64,000 nucleotides of DNA from NCBI RefSeq assembly GCF_007713735.2, contig NZ_VMNW02000017.1, positions 1-64,000 of the forward strand, given 5' to 3'. Below the pieces are notes generated by a model. The model saw only the letters and a list, made by a program, of their open reading frames with translations. It had not been told where the DNA came from and made no database searches. The translations under genes and the position numbers were made by a program. Positions 37,563-46,138 of this stretch are shown in pieces; within the stretch, counting starts at the first letter, position 1, and each line of letters begins with the position of its first letter. This DNA is from Amycolatopsis acidicola. Lineage in GTDB: Bacteria > Actinomycetota > Actinomycetes > Mycobacteriales > Pseudonocardiaceae.

Positions 37563-37600
37563 CGAATACGAGAAGATGATTCTTCTCGATCGAGTATTCG
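37563..37600. promoter_or_regulatory. Compound inverted repeat before the conservon
   Basis: An outer pair CGAATAC/GTATTCG (37563-37569 and 37594-37600) encloses an inner pair GAGAAG/CTTCTC (37570-37575 and 37582-37587), with a six-base bulge on the right side. It begins two bases after the response regulator stop and ends 16 bases before cvnA. It is too poor in trailing T for a clear terminator and may be an operator or an mRNA structure. Confidence 0.5.
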
Positions 37601-37615
37601 TGTACGGTTTGGCCG

Positions 37616-39919
37616 GTGTTCAAGCCGAAGCTCGGTGTCCGCGGCCGGATTCTGGCCATCGCGCTCGTGCCCAGCATCGCGCTGCTCGGCGCGGGTCTGG
37701 GCGGCGCGAGCATCCTGGTGGTCCAGGGCCTCCAGGCCGGCACCTGGTCGAGTCAGCTGACCCAGGCGCAGGACGCCGGACTGCTCTACGCCTCCACGTT
37801 GCAGGAGGAGCGCCGCCTGACGTTGCTGTCGTTGGCTGGTGACCAACAGGCCACGCAAGCCCTTGCGGCACAGCGTAAACGCACCGACTCGGGGCTGGCC
37901 GGGCTCGCCGGGATCGGGAGCTCGTTCAACGCGTTCGGCAACCAGTCGGTCGAGCAGTCGGCGGCGCAACGCCAGCAGCTCGGCGAGCAGATAACGACGC
38001 TGCGCCGGCAGATCGACGCGAAGACGGTCTCCGGCACCGACGCCTACGCGTTCTTCAACCAGCTGCTCGACGCGCTCCCCGTGGGCATGCAGGCGATCGG
38101 CCGCACGGCGCCGGACGCCGAAATCTCCTCCGCCAACACCGTCGGCGAGACGATGATCCGCGTCGTGGAAGCGCTTTCCCGGAGCATCGCGGTCGGCGGC
38201 GCGGCCGTCACCTCGGGCACGATGGATCCCGCCCGCCTGCAGGAGTTCACCAACCAGGTCGGCTCGTACCACACACTTATGACCGGCGTCGTCACCGGCT
38301 TGGAGCCCACGGAACGGCAGCTGTACCAGCAACTCATGGCGACCCCCGCGTGGACCGGCCTGTCGAAGATGGAAAGCGCGATCACGCAACGCGGTACGCA
38401 GACTTCCAGCCGGTTCGCCGCCCTGCCGCTCACCGCCGCCGAGTACCAGACCGCCGGCGCGGAGGTGAACCAGAGCTTGCAGAAGATCCTGACCGGCGCC
38501 GCCGACCACACCAACGCGCTCGCGGCCGACTACGGGGAACGCACGGCGCGGAATTCCCTCCTGGGCGGGGCCGGTGTGCTGGCGCTGACGATCGCCGCTT
38601 TCCTGGTGGCGCTGCGCCTGTCGAACCGCGTGATCCGCAGGCTCAAGCGCCTGCGCGGGGAAACGCTGGCACTGGCCGACGAACAGCTGCCCCAGATCAT
38701 GGACCGGCTCCGCGCCGGCGAACCCGTGGACCTCGAAACCGAGGTGGCGCAACTGGACTACGGCACCGACGAGATCGGCCAGGTGGCGGACGCGTTCAAC
38801 CGCGCACAGCACGCCGCCGTCGCGGCCGCGGTCACCGAAGCCAAGACCCGCGACGGCGTGAACGCGGTGTTCCTCAACATCGCGCACCGCAGCCAGGTCG
38901 TGGTGCACCGGCAACTGGAGATCCTGGACAAGGCCGAATACAAACAGGAGGACCCGGAGCAGCTCGAGCTGCTCTTCCAACTGGACCATCTGGCCACCCG
39001 CGAACGGCGCAACGCGGAGAACCTGATCATCCTCGGCGGCGAGCAGCCGGGCAGGCAGTGGCGGAACCCGGTGCCACTGCTGGAGATCGTGCGCAGCGCG
39101 GTCGCCGAAACCGAGGACTACGCCCGTGTCCGCACCACCCGCCTGCCCGACCTCGCGATCGTGGGCAGCGTCGTGGCCGACCTGATCCACCTGCTGGCCG
39201 AGCTGGTGGACAACGCGACTTCCTTCTCCCCGCCCGAATCGCGGGTGGAGGTGTCGGGCAACGTCGTCGGCAAGGGCGTGGTCGTGGAGATCACCGACCA
39301 GGGTCTCGGCATGTCGGAGCAGGACATGGCGCGGGCGAACGAAACGCTGCGCGAAGCACCGGACTTCAGCGTCAGCACGCTTTCCAGCGATTCGCGGCTG
39401 GGTATCTTCGTGGTCGCCCAGCTCGCCGCCCGCACCGGCGCGAACGTCCGGCTCGTCGAATCCGACTACGGCGGTGTCCGCGCGATCGTGCTGGTGCCGA
39501 CGAACCTGATCGCCGACGACGCCACGAACGCCGAGCCGGTGCCGAAGCGGCGCGCGCGGATACCCGTGGCAGCAGGGGAAAACCACGCGCCACCGCCACC
39601 TCCGCCACCCGCGCCGGAGCCCGCGCCGGTGGCCTGGCCCGCGAACAACGGCACCCCGCCGGCCGAACGCGACGACCGGCCGGTGCTGCCGCGCAGGAGG
39701 CGCCAGGCCAGCATCGCCCCGCAGCTCGCCCGTCCCGCCCGCGAGCCGACGCGTGAGCCGTCGCCGCGCCGCCCGCAGGCCGCCGAGCAAGCGCGGGACC
39801 TGTTGTCCGCCATCGAAAACGGCACCCGGCAGGGCAGGCGCACCCGTCCAGACCAACCTCCGGCAGCAGCACCCGACGAACGAGAAGGCAATGGCGGACA
39901 CCACCTCCGAGAACCGTAA
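37616..39919 (+). CDS. cvnA: Conservon sensor kinase-like protein CvnA (nitrate-sensing domain)
   Basis: This 767-residue membrane protein starts at GTG 37616. A membrane helix at about 12-35 precedes an all-helical NIT-type sensor (nitrate/nitrite-sensing fold; STLQEERRLTLLSLAG) and a second helix near 318-340. HAMP-like and kinase-like parts follow. The HATPase has LVDNATSFSPPES and DQGLGMSEQD. The dimerisation region LNIAHRSQVVVHRQL replaces a canonical H-box, as in conservon kinases. A Pro/Arg-rich disordered tail from about residue 640 ends the chain. Conservons couple such kinases to a roadblock protein, a DUF742 protein and a small GTPase, in a G-protein-like module at the membrane. 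The 3' end overlaps cvnB by 29 bases. Confidence 0.93.
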   Translation: MFKPKLGVRGRILAIALVPSIALLGAGLGGASILVVQGLQAGTWSSQLTQAQDAGLLYASTLQEERRLTLLSLAGDQQATQALAAQRKRTDSGLAGLAGIGSSFNAFGNQSVEQSAAQRQQLGEQITTLRRQIDAKTVSGTDAYAFFNQLLDALPVGMQAIGRTAPDAEISSANTVGETMIRVVEALSRSIAVGGAAVTSGTMDPARLQEFTNQVGSYHTLMTGVVTGLEPTERQLYQQLMATPAWTGLSKMESAITQRGTQTSSRFAALPLTAAEYQTAGAEVNQSLQKILTGAADHTNALAADYGERTARNSLLGGAGVLALTIAAFLVALRLSNRVIRRLKRLRGETLALADEQLPQIMDRLRAGEPVDLETEVAQLDYGTDEIGQVADAFNRAQHAAVAAAVTEAKTRDGVNAVFLNIAHRSQVVVHRQLEILDKAEYKQEDPEQLELLFQLDHLATRERRNAENLIILGGEQPGRQWRNPVPLLEIVRSAVAETEDYARVRTTRLPDLAIVGSVVADLIHLLAELVDNATSFSPPESRVEVSGNVVGKGVVVEITDQGLGMSEQDMARANETLREAPDFSVSTLSSDSRLGIFVVAQLAARTGANVRLVESDYGGVRAIVLVPTNLIADDATNAEPVPKRRARIPVAAGENHAPPPPPPPAPEPAPVAWPANNGTPPAERDDRPVLPRRRRQASIAPQLARPAREPTREPSPRRPQAAEQARDLLSAIENGTRQGRRTRPDQPPAAAPDEREGNGGHHLREP

Positions 39920-40325
39920 CCTCGACTGGCTGCTCGACGACCTCGTGCGCCGGCTCGCCGGCGTGCGGCACGCCGTCGTGCTGTCCACGGACGGCCTGCT
40001 GCTCGGCAGCTCCACCGGACTGTCCACAGAGGACGCGGAGCATTTCTGCGCGATGTCTTCGGCACTGCAGAGTCTCGCCCGCAGCGCCGGCACGCACTTC
40101 GACGGCGGCGGCGTCCGGCAGACCGTGATCGAGCTGGACCGGGCGGTCATGTTCGTGACCTCGGCCGGGGACAACGCCTGCCTGGCGCTGCTCACCGGCG
40201 AAACGGCCAACATGGGCATGGTCGCCTACGAGATGAACCAGATGGTGCAGCGGGTCGGCGCGTACCTGGCGACCGCGCCGCGGCGCGGCCTGTTCGAGCA
40301 GCATCCGCATCCCCGGGTTTCATGA
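39891..40325 (+). CDS. cvnB: Roadblock/LC7-family protein CvnB
   Basis: This 144-residue cytosolic protein is preceded by GAGAAGG. It has the roadblock/LC7 fold pattern: an N-terminal helix (DWLLDDLVRRLAGVRHAVVLS), a D-G-L turn (TDGLLLGSSTGL), a long central helix (EDAEHFCAMSSALQSLA) and paired strands (AVMFVTSAGDNACLALL). Roadblock proteins regulate small GTPases; here the partner is CvnD. It starts inside the 3' end of cvnA and overlaps cvnC in ATGA. Confidence 0.93.
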   Translation: MADTTSENRNLDWLLDDLVRRLAGVRHAVVLSTDGLLLGSSTGLSTEDAEHFCAMSSALQSLARSAGTHFDGGGVRQTVIELDRAVMFVTSAGDNACLALLTGETANMGMVAYEMNQMVQRVGAYLATAPRRGLFEQHPHPRVS

Positions 40326-40696
40326 ACGACCGGCGGGCACACTGGTTCGACGAGGCCGCCGGCCCGCTGGTGCGCCCGTACGCGGTGACCCGCGGCCGCA
40401 CCAGCGAGCGGCGGCACGACCTCGACATGATCACGCTCGTCGTGGCCGTGCGCCCGCCGTCGGGCGCGCACGCGCTCGAGCCGGAGTACGAGGACATCCT
40501 GCGGCTGTGCCAGTACCCGCTGTCGGTGGCCGAAATCTCCGCGAAGGTCCACTTACCCCTGGCAGTGACCAAAATCCTCGTCGGTGACCTCATCGAGGAC
40601 GGTTACCTGATCTTCCGGTCCCCGCCACCGGCCCAGACCGGGCCGGTGGATCTCCAACTCCTGCAGGCGGTGCGCGATGGCATCCGGAAACTCTGA
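40322..40696 (+). CDS. cvnC: DUF742 protein CvnC
   Basis: This 124-residue protein has the DUF742 pattern: FDEAAGPLVRPYAVTRGRT at the N-terminus, a variable middle, then LEPEYEDILRLCQYPLSVAE and VHLPLAVTKILVGDLI, a winged-helix-like domain. DUF742 proteins occur as the third member of conservons and may bridge the membrane kinase to the GTPase. Both ends overlap neighbouring genes (ATGA with cvnB, 20 bases with cvnD). Confidence 0.93.
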   Translation: MNDRRAHWFDEAAGPLVRPYAVTRGRTSERRHDLDMITLVVAVRPPSGAHALEPEYEDILRLCQYPLSVAEISAKVHLPLAVTKILVGDLIEDGYLIFRSPPPAQTGPVDLQLLQAVRDGIRKL

Positions 40697-41261
40697 GCCC
40701 GTTCCGGCCGCGGTCAAGATACTGGTGGCCGGCGGGTTCGGCGTCGGGAAGACGACGATGGTGGGCTCGGTCTCGGAAATCGCCCCGCTGCGCACCGAAG
40801 AGACGCTGAGCGAGCTGTCCGCGGGAGTCGACGACCTGACCGGTGTGGAGGCGAAGACCACCACCACCGTCGCGCTCGACTTCGGGCGCATCAGTATCGA
40901 CTCGAGCCTGATCCTGTACCTGTTCGGCACGCCGGGGCAGGACCGGTTCTGGTTCCTGTGGGACGAACTGGCCCAGGGCGCGCTGGGCGCCGTGGTGCTG
41001 GCCGACGCCCGGCGGCTCGACACCTCGTTCGCCGCCATCGACTTCTTCGAACGCCGGGAGCTGCCGTTCGTGGTGGCCGTCAACGAGTTCGACGGCGCGC
41101 CGCACTACCGGCCCGCCGAGATCCGCGACGCGCTCGACCTGGACCCGGACGTGCCGGTGCTGCTCACGGACGCGCGGAAACGCGAGGCGGGCAAGGAAGT
41201 GCTGCTCACCTTGCTGGACCACCTGATCCAGCGCGCCCGGACAAGCGCCTCGGCCGTGTGA
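40677..41261 (+). CDS. cvnD: Conservon small GTP-binding protein CvnD
   Basis: This 194-residue GTPase has G1 GGFGVGKT near residues 19-26, switch regions with TTTTVALDFGRI, G3 GTPGQDRF and G4-like VNEFDG (NxxD variant). GTP binding and hydrolysis would switch the conservon between states. It is the last gene of the operon and ends directly against the convergent oxidoreductase pseudogene (one base apart, with no terminator). Conservon loci regulate development and secondary metabolism in Streptomyces; the target here is unknown. Confidence 0.94.
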   Translation: MASGNSEPVPAAVKILVAGGFGVGKTTMVGSVSEIAPLRTEETLSELSAGVDDLTGVEAKTTTTVALDFGRISIDSSLILYLFGTPGQDRFWFLWDELAQGALGAVVLADARRLDTSFAAIDFFERRELPFVVAVNEFDGAPHYRPAEIRDALDLDPDVPVLLTDARKREAGKEVLLTLLDHLIQRARTSASAV

Positions 41262-42163
41262 TCACGCTCCGGCCGTGGCAGGCTCGCTGGCCAACAGCTC
41301 CCGCACCCGCGGCACCACCACGGATCCGTAGAGCTCGATCCCCTTCATCATGGCCTCGTGCGGCAGGGTCCCGTTGGAGTACTTGAGGTCGAACCGCTGG
41401 ATGCCGAGTGTGCGCACGGTGTCCGCGATCTTGCGCGCCACCGTCTCCGGCGAGCCGACGTGCTGCGCGCCGTGCGCGATGTCGGCCTCGAACCGCTCCC
41501 TCGTCAACGGCGGCCACCCACGCTCCGCGCCGATCCGGTCGGTCATCACGCGCGCGTGCGGCCACAGGGTTTCCGCGGCCTCCTCGTCGGTCTCGGCGAC
41601 GAAACCCGGGGCGTGCACGGCGACCGGCAGACGTTCCAGCCCGAGCTGGTCCAGCGCCTGGTGGTACAGGTCGACATACGGTTTGAACCGGGCGGGCGCA
41701 CCGCCGATTATGGCCAGTACCAAGGGAAATCCGTAGCTGGCGGCACGGATGACGGACTCCGGGCTGCCGCCGACGCCGACCCAGGTGCGCAGCCTGCCGG
41801 ACTCGGTCTTCGGGTACACCTGCTGGTTCGTCAGCGCCGCCCGGACCGAACCCTCCCACGTGACCGCCCGCTCGGTGAGCAGGTACGCCATCAGGTCCAC
41901 CTTCTCTTCGAAGAGCTGCTCGTAGTCGGCAAGGTCGTAGCCGAAGAGCGGGCTGGGCGAGCACCACCGCGAGGACTTCGCGGTGTCGGCGCTCGGGCGC
42001 GGTTCGTTCACCGAGTCCTTCCCCCGAAGGCGTCCACGCCGAGCGAGTCGGCCAGCACGGCCTGCTCCACGACGTTCCGGATCACCTGGGCGTACGGCAG
42101 CTTGGTGCCCTCGGCGTCCGCCGTCACGTCGCCGAAGGTGTCCAGCCCGAATTCCAGCTCCAT
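41262..42163 (-). pseudogene. LLM-class flavin oxidoreductase, broken by an internal inversion and deletion
   Basis: Two minus-strand pieces belong to one luciferase-like monooxygenase. The N-terminal piece (42163 down to 42025) encodes MELEFGLDTFGDVTADA and ends GVDAFG before running to a stop at 42008. The C-terminal piece (from about 41949 to 41262) begins at PLFGYDLADYEQLF. The family-conserved block between them, GEHHREDFAVSA and LGRGSFTESFP, is present but on the plus strand at 41950-42024, so it is inverted. About 50 residues that normally separate those two motifs are missing. Re-inverting nearly restores one frame, with a 1-2 base discrepancy at the joins. An ATG inside the inverted DNA could still give a 249-residue C-terminal product, unlikely to be active without the FMN-site residues. 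It faces a MarR gene. Confidence 0.85.
41950..42024 (+). other. Inverted 75-bp segment inside the oxidoreductase pseudogene
   Basis: Read on the plus strand this segment encodes GEHHREDFAVSA joined to LGRGSFTESFP, two conserved blocks of LLM oxidoreductases, whereas both flanks encode the same protein on the minus strand. Runs of G (41950-41952) and C (42021-42025) sit at the two ends and could have supplied microhomology. Confidence 0.8.
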
Positions 42164-42226
42164 ACCGGCCTCAACGGTCCGGCCGCGCCGGAATTCCCGC
42201 GGGTGGTGCCGCTCACCCCACGTGAC

Positions 42227-42703
42227 ATGATGTTCGAGGTGAGCACCAACGGGGACGACGACGGTGACCCGGCGCCGCTGACCCTCTACCTGGTCAAGCG
42301 CCTGGAGCTGGTCATCCGCGCGCTGATGGACGATGCGCTCCGGCCCCGCGGCCTGACCACGCTGCAGTACACCGCGCTGACGGTGCTGCGGAACCGCGGC
42401 GCGCTGTCCTCGGCGCAGCTGGCGCGGCGCTCGTTCCTGCGCCCGCAGACCATGCACGAGATGGTCACGACGCTGGAGAAGCGCGGGCTCATCGCGCGCC
42501 ACAGCCTGGAGTCCAACAAACGCATTCTGCTCGCCACGCTCACCGACGCGGGCCGGGAGCTGCTCGACGACTGCGCGCCGGTGGTGCAGGAGCTGGAAAA
42601 CGCGCTGATGAACGGACTCGGCCACCGCGCCGCGTTCCGTGAGGACCTGCGGCAGGGCATCTCCGCCCTCGCCGCGCTGGCCGAGGAACGCCGCACGGAC
42701 TGA
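42227..42703 (+). CDS. MarR-family transcriptional regulator
   Basis: This 158-residue winged-helix regulator has a helix-turn-helix ALSSAQLARRSFLRPQTMHEM and the wing region HSLESNKRILLATLTDAGREL. Length and layout are standard for MarR. The ATG at 42227 is taken because the preceding in-frame GTG at 42203 lies further into the neighbouring gene's control region; neither has a strong ribosome site. It diverges from the oxidoreductase pseudogene by 63 bases and may originally have controlled it. Confidence 0.88.
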   Translation: MMFEVSTNGDDDGDPAPLTLYLVKRLELVIRALMDDALRPRGLTTLQYTALTVLRNRGALSSAQLARRSFLRPQTMHEMVTTLEKRGLIARHSLESNKRILLATLTDAGRELLDDCAPVVQELENALMNGLGHRAAFREDLRQGISALAALAEERRTD

Positions 42704-42749
42704 CTGTCCACAATGGTGTCTCGCCGAGCGCGGCCGGTCAGAGCCAGCC

Positions 42750-42860
42750 GCGCTCGTCAATCTGATCAGCGGGCTGTTTCCTTGCCGTGAGGGCGAAATC
42801 CGGCTCGCGGGCAGGGATCCGTGGCGCGCCGCCACCCGGCGCAGGCTCGGCGTCGTCCAG
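42750..42860 (+). pseudogene. Remnant of an ABC-transporter ATPase
   Basis: A 37-codon stretch reads LVNLISGLFPCREGEIRLAG then RDPWRAATRRRLGVVQ. This is the segment that follows the P-loop and leads to the Q-loop of drug/export-type ABC ATPases. The P-loop itself and everything after the Q-loop are absent. It lies in the ~210-base gap between the MarR gene and the M14 peptidase; the rest of that gap shows no feature. Confidence 0.6.
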
Positions 42861-42912
42861 CGCCACTCCCGCCCGGCAGGGCCGCGGTGTCACCGGTCCG
42901 GCATGACAAATG

Positions 42913-44256
42913 TCAAACCAGCCCCAGCCGCCGCACGACGGCGAGCGCGGCGGTCACCTGCACCCCGACCAGATCCCGCAACGGGTACGGCTCCTCGGAA
43001 AACTCCGCCGCCGCGCTTTCGCACCAGGCCCCGAACAGCCTGTCGATCTCCCGGTAACCCTCCCGCAGCAGCGGAGTGTGGTTTCCCGCCGCCAGCTCCA
43101 GCGCGAGCTGCCGTCGAAGCACACTCGCCGCGCGCATCCGCAGCATGTGCACCACACTCGCCGCGCCGAACACCTCCGCCACGGTCGCGTTCCGGCCTGT
43201 CACGGCCTTCGCGACCAGATCGTGGGTGGCCGCCATCGACACCGGGTACACGAGGAAATCCCGTACCGCGCGCAACACCGGCGAAGGTACGCACAATTCC
43301 GGCTGCACCCACCGCGCCAGCTCCGCGAGCTTCGCCTCGTCGGCGCGCATCTCGCCCGCCGTCCGCTGCAGCACTTCGTCGTAGGGCTGCCCCGAATCAC
43401 GTGCGTCGGCGGCTTGGGGCACGCGCCAGAACGGCACCTCCGTGATCAACGTGGTGGTGCCGTGGCGGCTCGCGTAGTGCGTGCTCGAACCGCCGTGCCG
43501 CGCCTCCACGGCCCCCACCCCGCGCGCGCTCGCCTCGATCACCGACTCGGCCGGCGGCATCAGATACACGCCGGGGCCGGGACTTTCCCAGCCCAGCGTG
43601 TCGATCGGCCCCAGCGCCAACGGCACCCTGCCCGCGGCGGCGACCGTCGCGAGGTCCTCCGCCGTCCCGGGCGGTTCCGGCGCCAGTATGAAGAAGACGC
43701 CGCCGAAATCCGTGTTGTGCAGCGAATACTGGAACTTCGGCCGCAGTTCGTCGATCACCCTGGCCAGCGCCTGCGTCTCCGGCAGCATCCGGTCGAACCA
43801 GGCGCGTTCGTCGGTGACCGGGAAGGTCCACTCCGGCTGGTCCGCGGTGGCGGGCCGGTAGAACCCCTCGTGGTAACGGCGGATGGTGTGCGGCCCGGTG
43901 AACCAGCCTTCGTTCATCCGCGTGCCGTCGGGATCGATGCAGGGCACGAAATCCCAGGTCACCCCGTCCCGCAGCCGGGGATCTCCGGCGACCAGCCTGG
44001 CCAGCACGAGCACGGTGAGGAGCCCGATCGGCTCGTTGGGGTGCGGGCCGCCCACCACGAGCGCGTGGTCCGGGCCTGCTCCGATCGACAGCAGCCGCAG
44101 CGGCTCGCCGAGACGGGACGTGCCGATCCGCCGCAGCCGCGCCGCCGGGAACTCCGCCGCCAGCGCGTCGACCGCGGCGTTCTGTTCGTCCACCGTGCAC
44201 AGCTGCGCGAACTCGGGTATCCCGTCCAGGTACCGCACTATTTCGCCGAGCTCCAC
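42913..44256 (-). CDS. M14-family zinc carboxypeptidase
   Basis: This 447-residue peptidase has GGPHPNEPIG supplying the first two zinc ligands (HxxE), a third candidate His in FQYSLHNTDFGG, and LITEVPFW near the expected catalytic Glu. The GTG at 44256 is preferred because GGAGG lies five bases upstream. An in-frame ATG 27 bases earlier has a weaker site, and further upstream sequence looks non-coding. No signal peptide is present, so it is probably cytosolic. A helical C-terminal half (GAASVVHMLRMRAASVLRR) follows the catalytic domain. It is a single gene, with no recognised partner. Confidence 0.85.
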   Translation of the reverse strand: MELGEIVRYLDGIPEFAQLCTVDEQNAAVDALAAEFPAARLRRIGTSRLGEPLRLLSIGAGPDHALVVGGPHPNEPIGLLTVLVLARLVAGDPRLRDGVTWDFVPCIDPDGTRMNEGWFTGPHTIRRYHEGFYRPATADQPEWTFPVTDERAWFDRMLPETQALARVIDELRPKFQYSLHNTDFGGVFFILAPEPPGTAEDLATVAAAGRVPLALGPIDTLGWESPGPGVYLMPPAESVIEASARGVGAVEARHGGSSTHYASRHGTTTLITEVPFWRVPQAADARDSGQPYDEVLQRTAGEMRADEAKLAELARWVQPELCVPSPVLRAVRDFLVYPVSMAATHDLVAKAVTGRNATVAEVFGAASVVHMLRMRAASVLRRQLALELAAGNHTPLLREGYREIDRLFGAWCESAAAEFSEEPYPLRDLVGVQVTAALAVVRRLGLV

Positions 44257-44479
44257 CGCGGCCTCCGTTCCCCAGGAAATCATCCCGTGAAAAACAGCCG
44301 AGTACTGCGGCGAAATCCATCCTGCCGGTTCACGGTGGCCGCCGTCGCTTCCCCAGGTGGAGGATGGTTCTTGGCAGATCGTCGTGCTACGCGCCTGCCG
44401 CGCCGGGGTTTGGCGCACCCACCACACCGGGTACCTCGGCAGGACGGGCGTGAGGTTCCCGGGGACCCTGCTGACCCGA

Positions 44480-44512
44480 GGCCCCAGGTTTCAAGCTACG
44501 TGACCTGGGGCC
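44480..44512. terminator. Hairpin downstream of dhaL
   Basis: GGCCCCAGGT (44480-44489) pairs with ACCTGGGGCC (44503-44512) across a 13-base loop, starting 11 bases after the dhaL stop on the minus strand. CTCCCTTTTCT follows on the plus side. Between this hairpin and the M14 peptidase start (44257-44479) I see no gene. Confidence 0.55.
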
Positions 44513-44522
44513 GCTCCCTTTT

Positions 44523-45134
44523 CTAGTCCACTGTGGACGCACCGAAGAGCAGGCCGATGGTGGCCGCGCCGGGGTCCGGCACACCGACTGCGTGCTCCCC
44601 GACGTAGCTCGCGCGGCCCCGGCGGGCCCGGATGTCCTTGGTGCGCCGGGCACCGTCGACGGCGGCCGCCGCCGCGGCTTCGAAGGCCCCCTCGAGTGTG
44701 GCCCCGTCACCCAGGCCACGCAACGCTTCCGCGGCCGGGGAAAGCGCGTCGACCAGAGTCTTGTCGCCGACCTGCGCCTCGCCCACCCGCTGGATCGCGG
44801 CGAGCCCTTCGGCGGTGCCCTCGGCGAGCGCGGGTCCGGTGAGCGTCTCGCCCGCGGCCTTGGCCAGCGCCTGGAACAGCAGCCCGAACAACGGGCCGCT
44901 GGTGCCGCCCACCTTGTCCAGGAACACCGTTGCCGTGATGGACAGCACCTCGTTCGCGGACGCGCTGTCCGGCACGGCGGCCAGCTCCGCCTGCACGAGC
45001 TTCACGGCTCCCGCGATGTTGGCGCCGAAGTCACCGTCGCCCGCCGCCTGGTCGAACTCGGTGAGCCGCGGCTCGTTGGTCAGGACCCGGTCGGCGAAGC
45101 CCAGGATCCATTGGCGTGCGGTGATGTCCGTCAT
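44523..45134 (-). CDS. dhaL: Dihydroxyacetone kinase subunit DhaL
   Basis: This 203-residue ADP/ATP-binding subunit has the Mg-nucleotide motif GDGDFGANIAGAV near residue 31-43 and the Gly/Thr loop GGTSGPLFG, both as in DhaL. In the PTS-type enzyme DhaL transfers phosphate from DhaM to the substrate bound on DhaK. Here no DhaM gene is adjacent. The start overlaps the dhaK stop in ATGA, and the hairpin at 44480 follows the stop. It is the third gene of an MHS transporter-dhaK-dhaL operon. Ketose kinases acting on erythrulose belong to the same family, so dihydroxyacetone itself is not certain. Confidence 0.9.
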   Translation of the reverse strand: MTDITARQWILGFADRVLTNEPRLTEFDQAAGDGDFGANIAGAVKLVQAELAAVPDSASANEVLSITATVFLDKVGGTSGPLFGLLFQALAKAAGETLTGPALAEGTAEGLAAIQRVGEAQVGDKTLVDALSPAAEALRGLGDGATLEGAFEAAAAAAVDGARRTKDIRARRGRASYVGEHAVGVPDPGAATIGLLFGASTVD

Positions 45135-46138
45135 CGGGCCTCCTCGTTGTGCCAGGCGGCGGACTGCGCGGGGGCGTCCCACAGTCCGGTCAGTTCGTCG
45201 TCGGTGCGCGTCAGCGACAGGGAAAACCCGCGCATGTCCAGCGCGGTCACCACGGAACCGACCAGCTGCCGTTCCAGCACCACGCCGCGTTCGGCCAGCA
45301 ATACGGCCAACCGGTCGAAGATCCCGTACAACTCCAGCGGCGTGACCCCGCCGAGCCCGTTCGCCAGTGCGATGACGCGCGCGCCGCTTTCGAGGCGCAG
45401 CGAGGAGATCAGCGCCTCCGTCATGTCGCGCACGAGGCCGTCGATCGCGGCGTCGTGGCGTACCTCACCGGATCGTTCACCGTGGATGCCGACGCCGTAT
45501 TCCACGGCGTTTTCGGGCAGTTCGAACGCCGGGCGGCCGGTGCCGGGTGACGTCTGCGCCGCCGAGGCGACGGCGATGCTCCGGCTGGCGTCCACGATCT
45601 GCTTGCCGAGGCCCGCCAGGTCGGTGAGGGAACGGCCTTCGTCGGCCGCCGCGCCGAGCAGCTTCTCCACGATGACCGTCGCGCCGGTGCCCCGGCGGCC
45701 GACCGCGATGTCCTCGGAGTCGGTGGCCACGTCGTCGTCCACGAGCACGCGTTCGCAGCGGATCCCGTCGTGCTGCAGGCGTTCCGCGGCGATGCCGAAG
45801 TTGATCCGGTCACCCGTGTAGTTCTTCACGATGTGCAGCACCCCGTCGGCCTTCGCGACGGCGCGCGAAGCTTCGTAAACCTGGCGGTTGTGCGGGGACG
45901 CGAAGATCCGGCCGGGGCACGCCGCGTCGAGCAGGCCGCGGCCGACGAACCCGGCGTGCATCGGCTCGTGCCCCGAGCCCCCGCCCGAGACGAGCCCGAC
46001 CACTCGTCCGGGCGCCGGCGCGACAGCGCTCAGGTAACCCGGATCGGGCGTGTGGGACACCAGGCCGGCGTGCGCGCGGGCGAACCCGGCGAGCGCACGA
46101 TCGACCAGGTCGTCGGGCGAGTTCGCGAAGTAGCTCAT
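45131..46138 (-). CDS. dhaK: Dihydroxyacetone kinase subunit DhaK
   Basis: This 335-residue substrate-binding subunit has the glycine loop LVSGGGSGHEPMHAG near residue 48-62, the KNYTGDRINF segment and GIHGERSG, whose His forms the hemiaminal link with the ketose in the family. Length is normal for DhaK. The stop overlaps the dhaL start, and the start overlaps the transporter stop in ATGA, so all three are coupled. Substrates in the family are dihydroxyacetone and, in some actinobacterial and mycobacterial homologues, four-carbon ketoses. Confidence 0.93.
   Translation of the reverse strand: MSYFANSPDDLVDRALAGFARAHAGLVSHTPDPGYLSAVAPAPGRVVGLVSGGGSGHEPMHAGFVGRGLLDAACPGRIFASPHNRQVYEASRAVAKADGVLHIVKNYTGDRINFGIAAERLQHDGIRCERVLVDDDVATDSEDIAVGRRGTGATVIVEKLLGAAADEGRSLTDLAGLGKQIVDASRSIAVASAAQTSPGTGRPAFELPENAVEYGVGIHGERSGEVRHDAAIDGLVRDMTEALISSLRLESGARVIALANGLGGVTPLELYGIFDRLAVLLAERGVVLERQLVGSVVTALDMRGFSLSLTRTDDELTGLWDAPAQSAAWHNEEAR

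Noticed and set aside
44283..44479. A possible coding stretch between the M14 peptidase and the dhaL terminator.
   Set aside because: No start, ribosome site or family similarity could be supported.
42910..44526. A 538-codon plus-strand frame opposite the M14 peptidase.
   Set aside because: Antisense to a gene with visible zinc motifs; no motif of its own.
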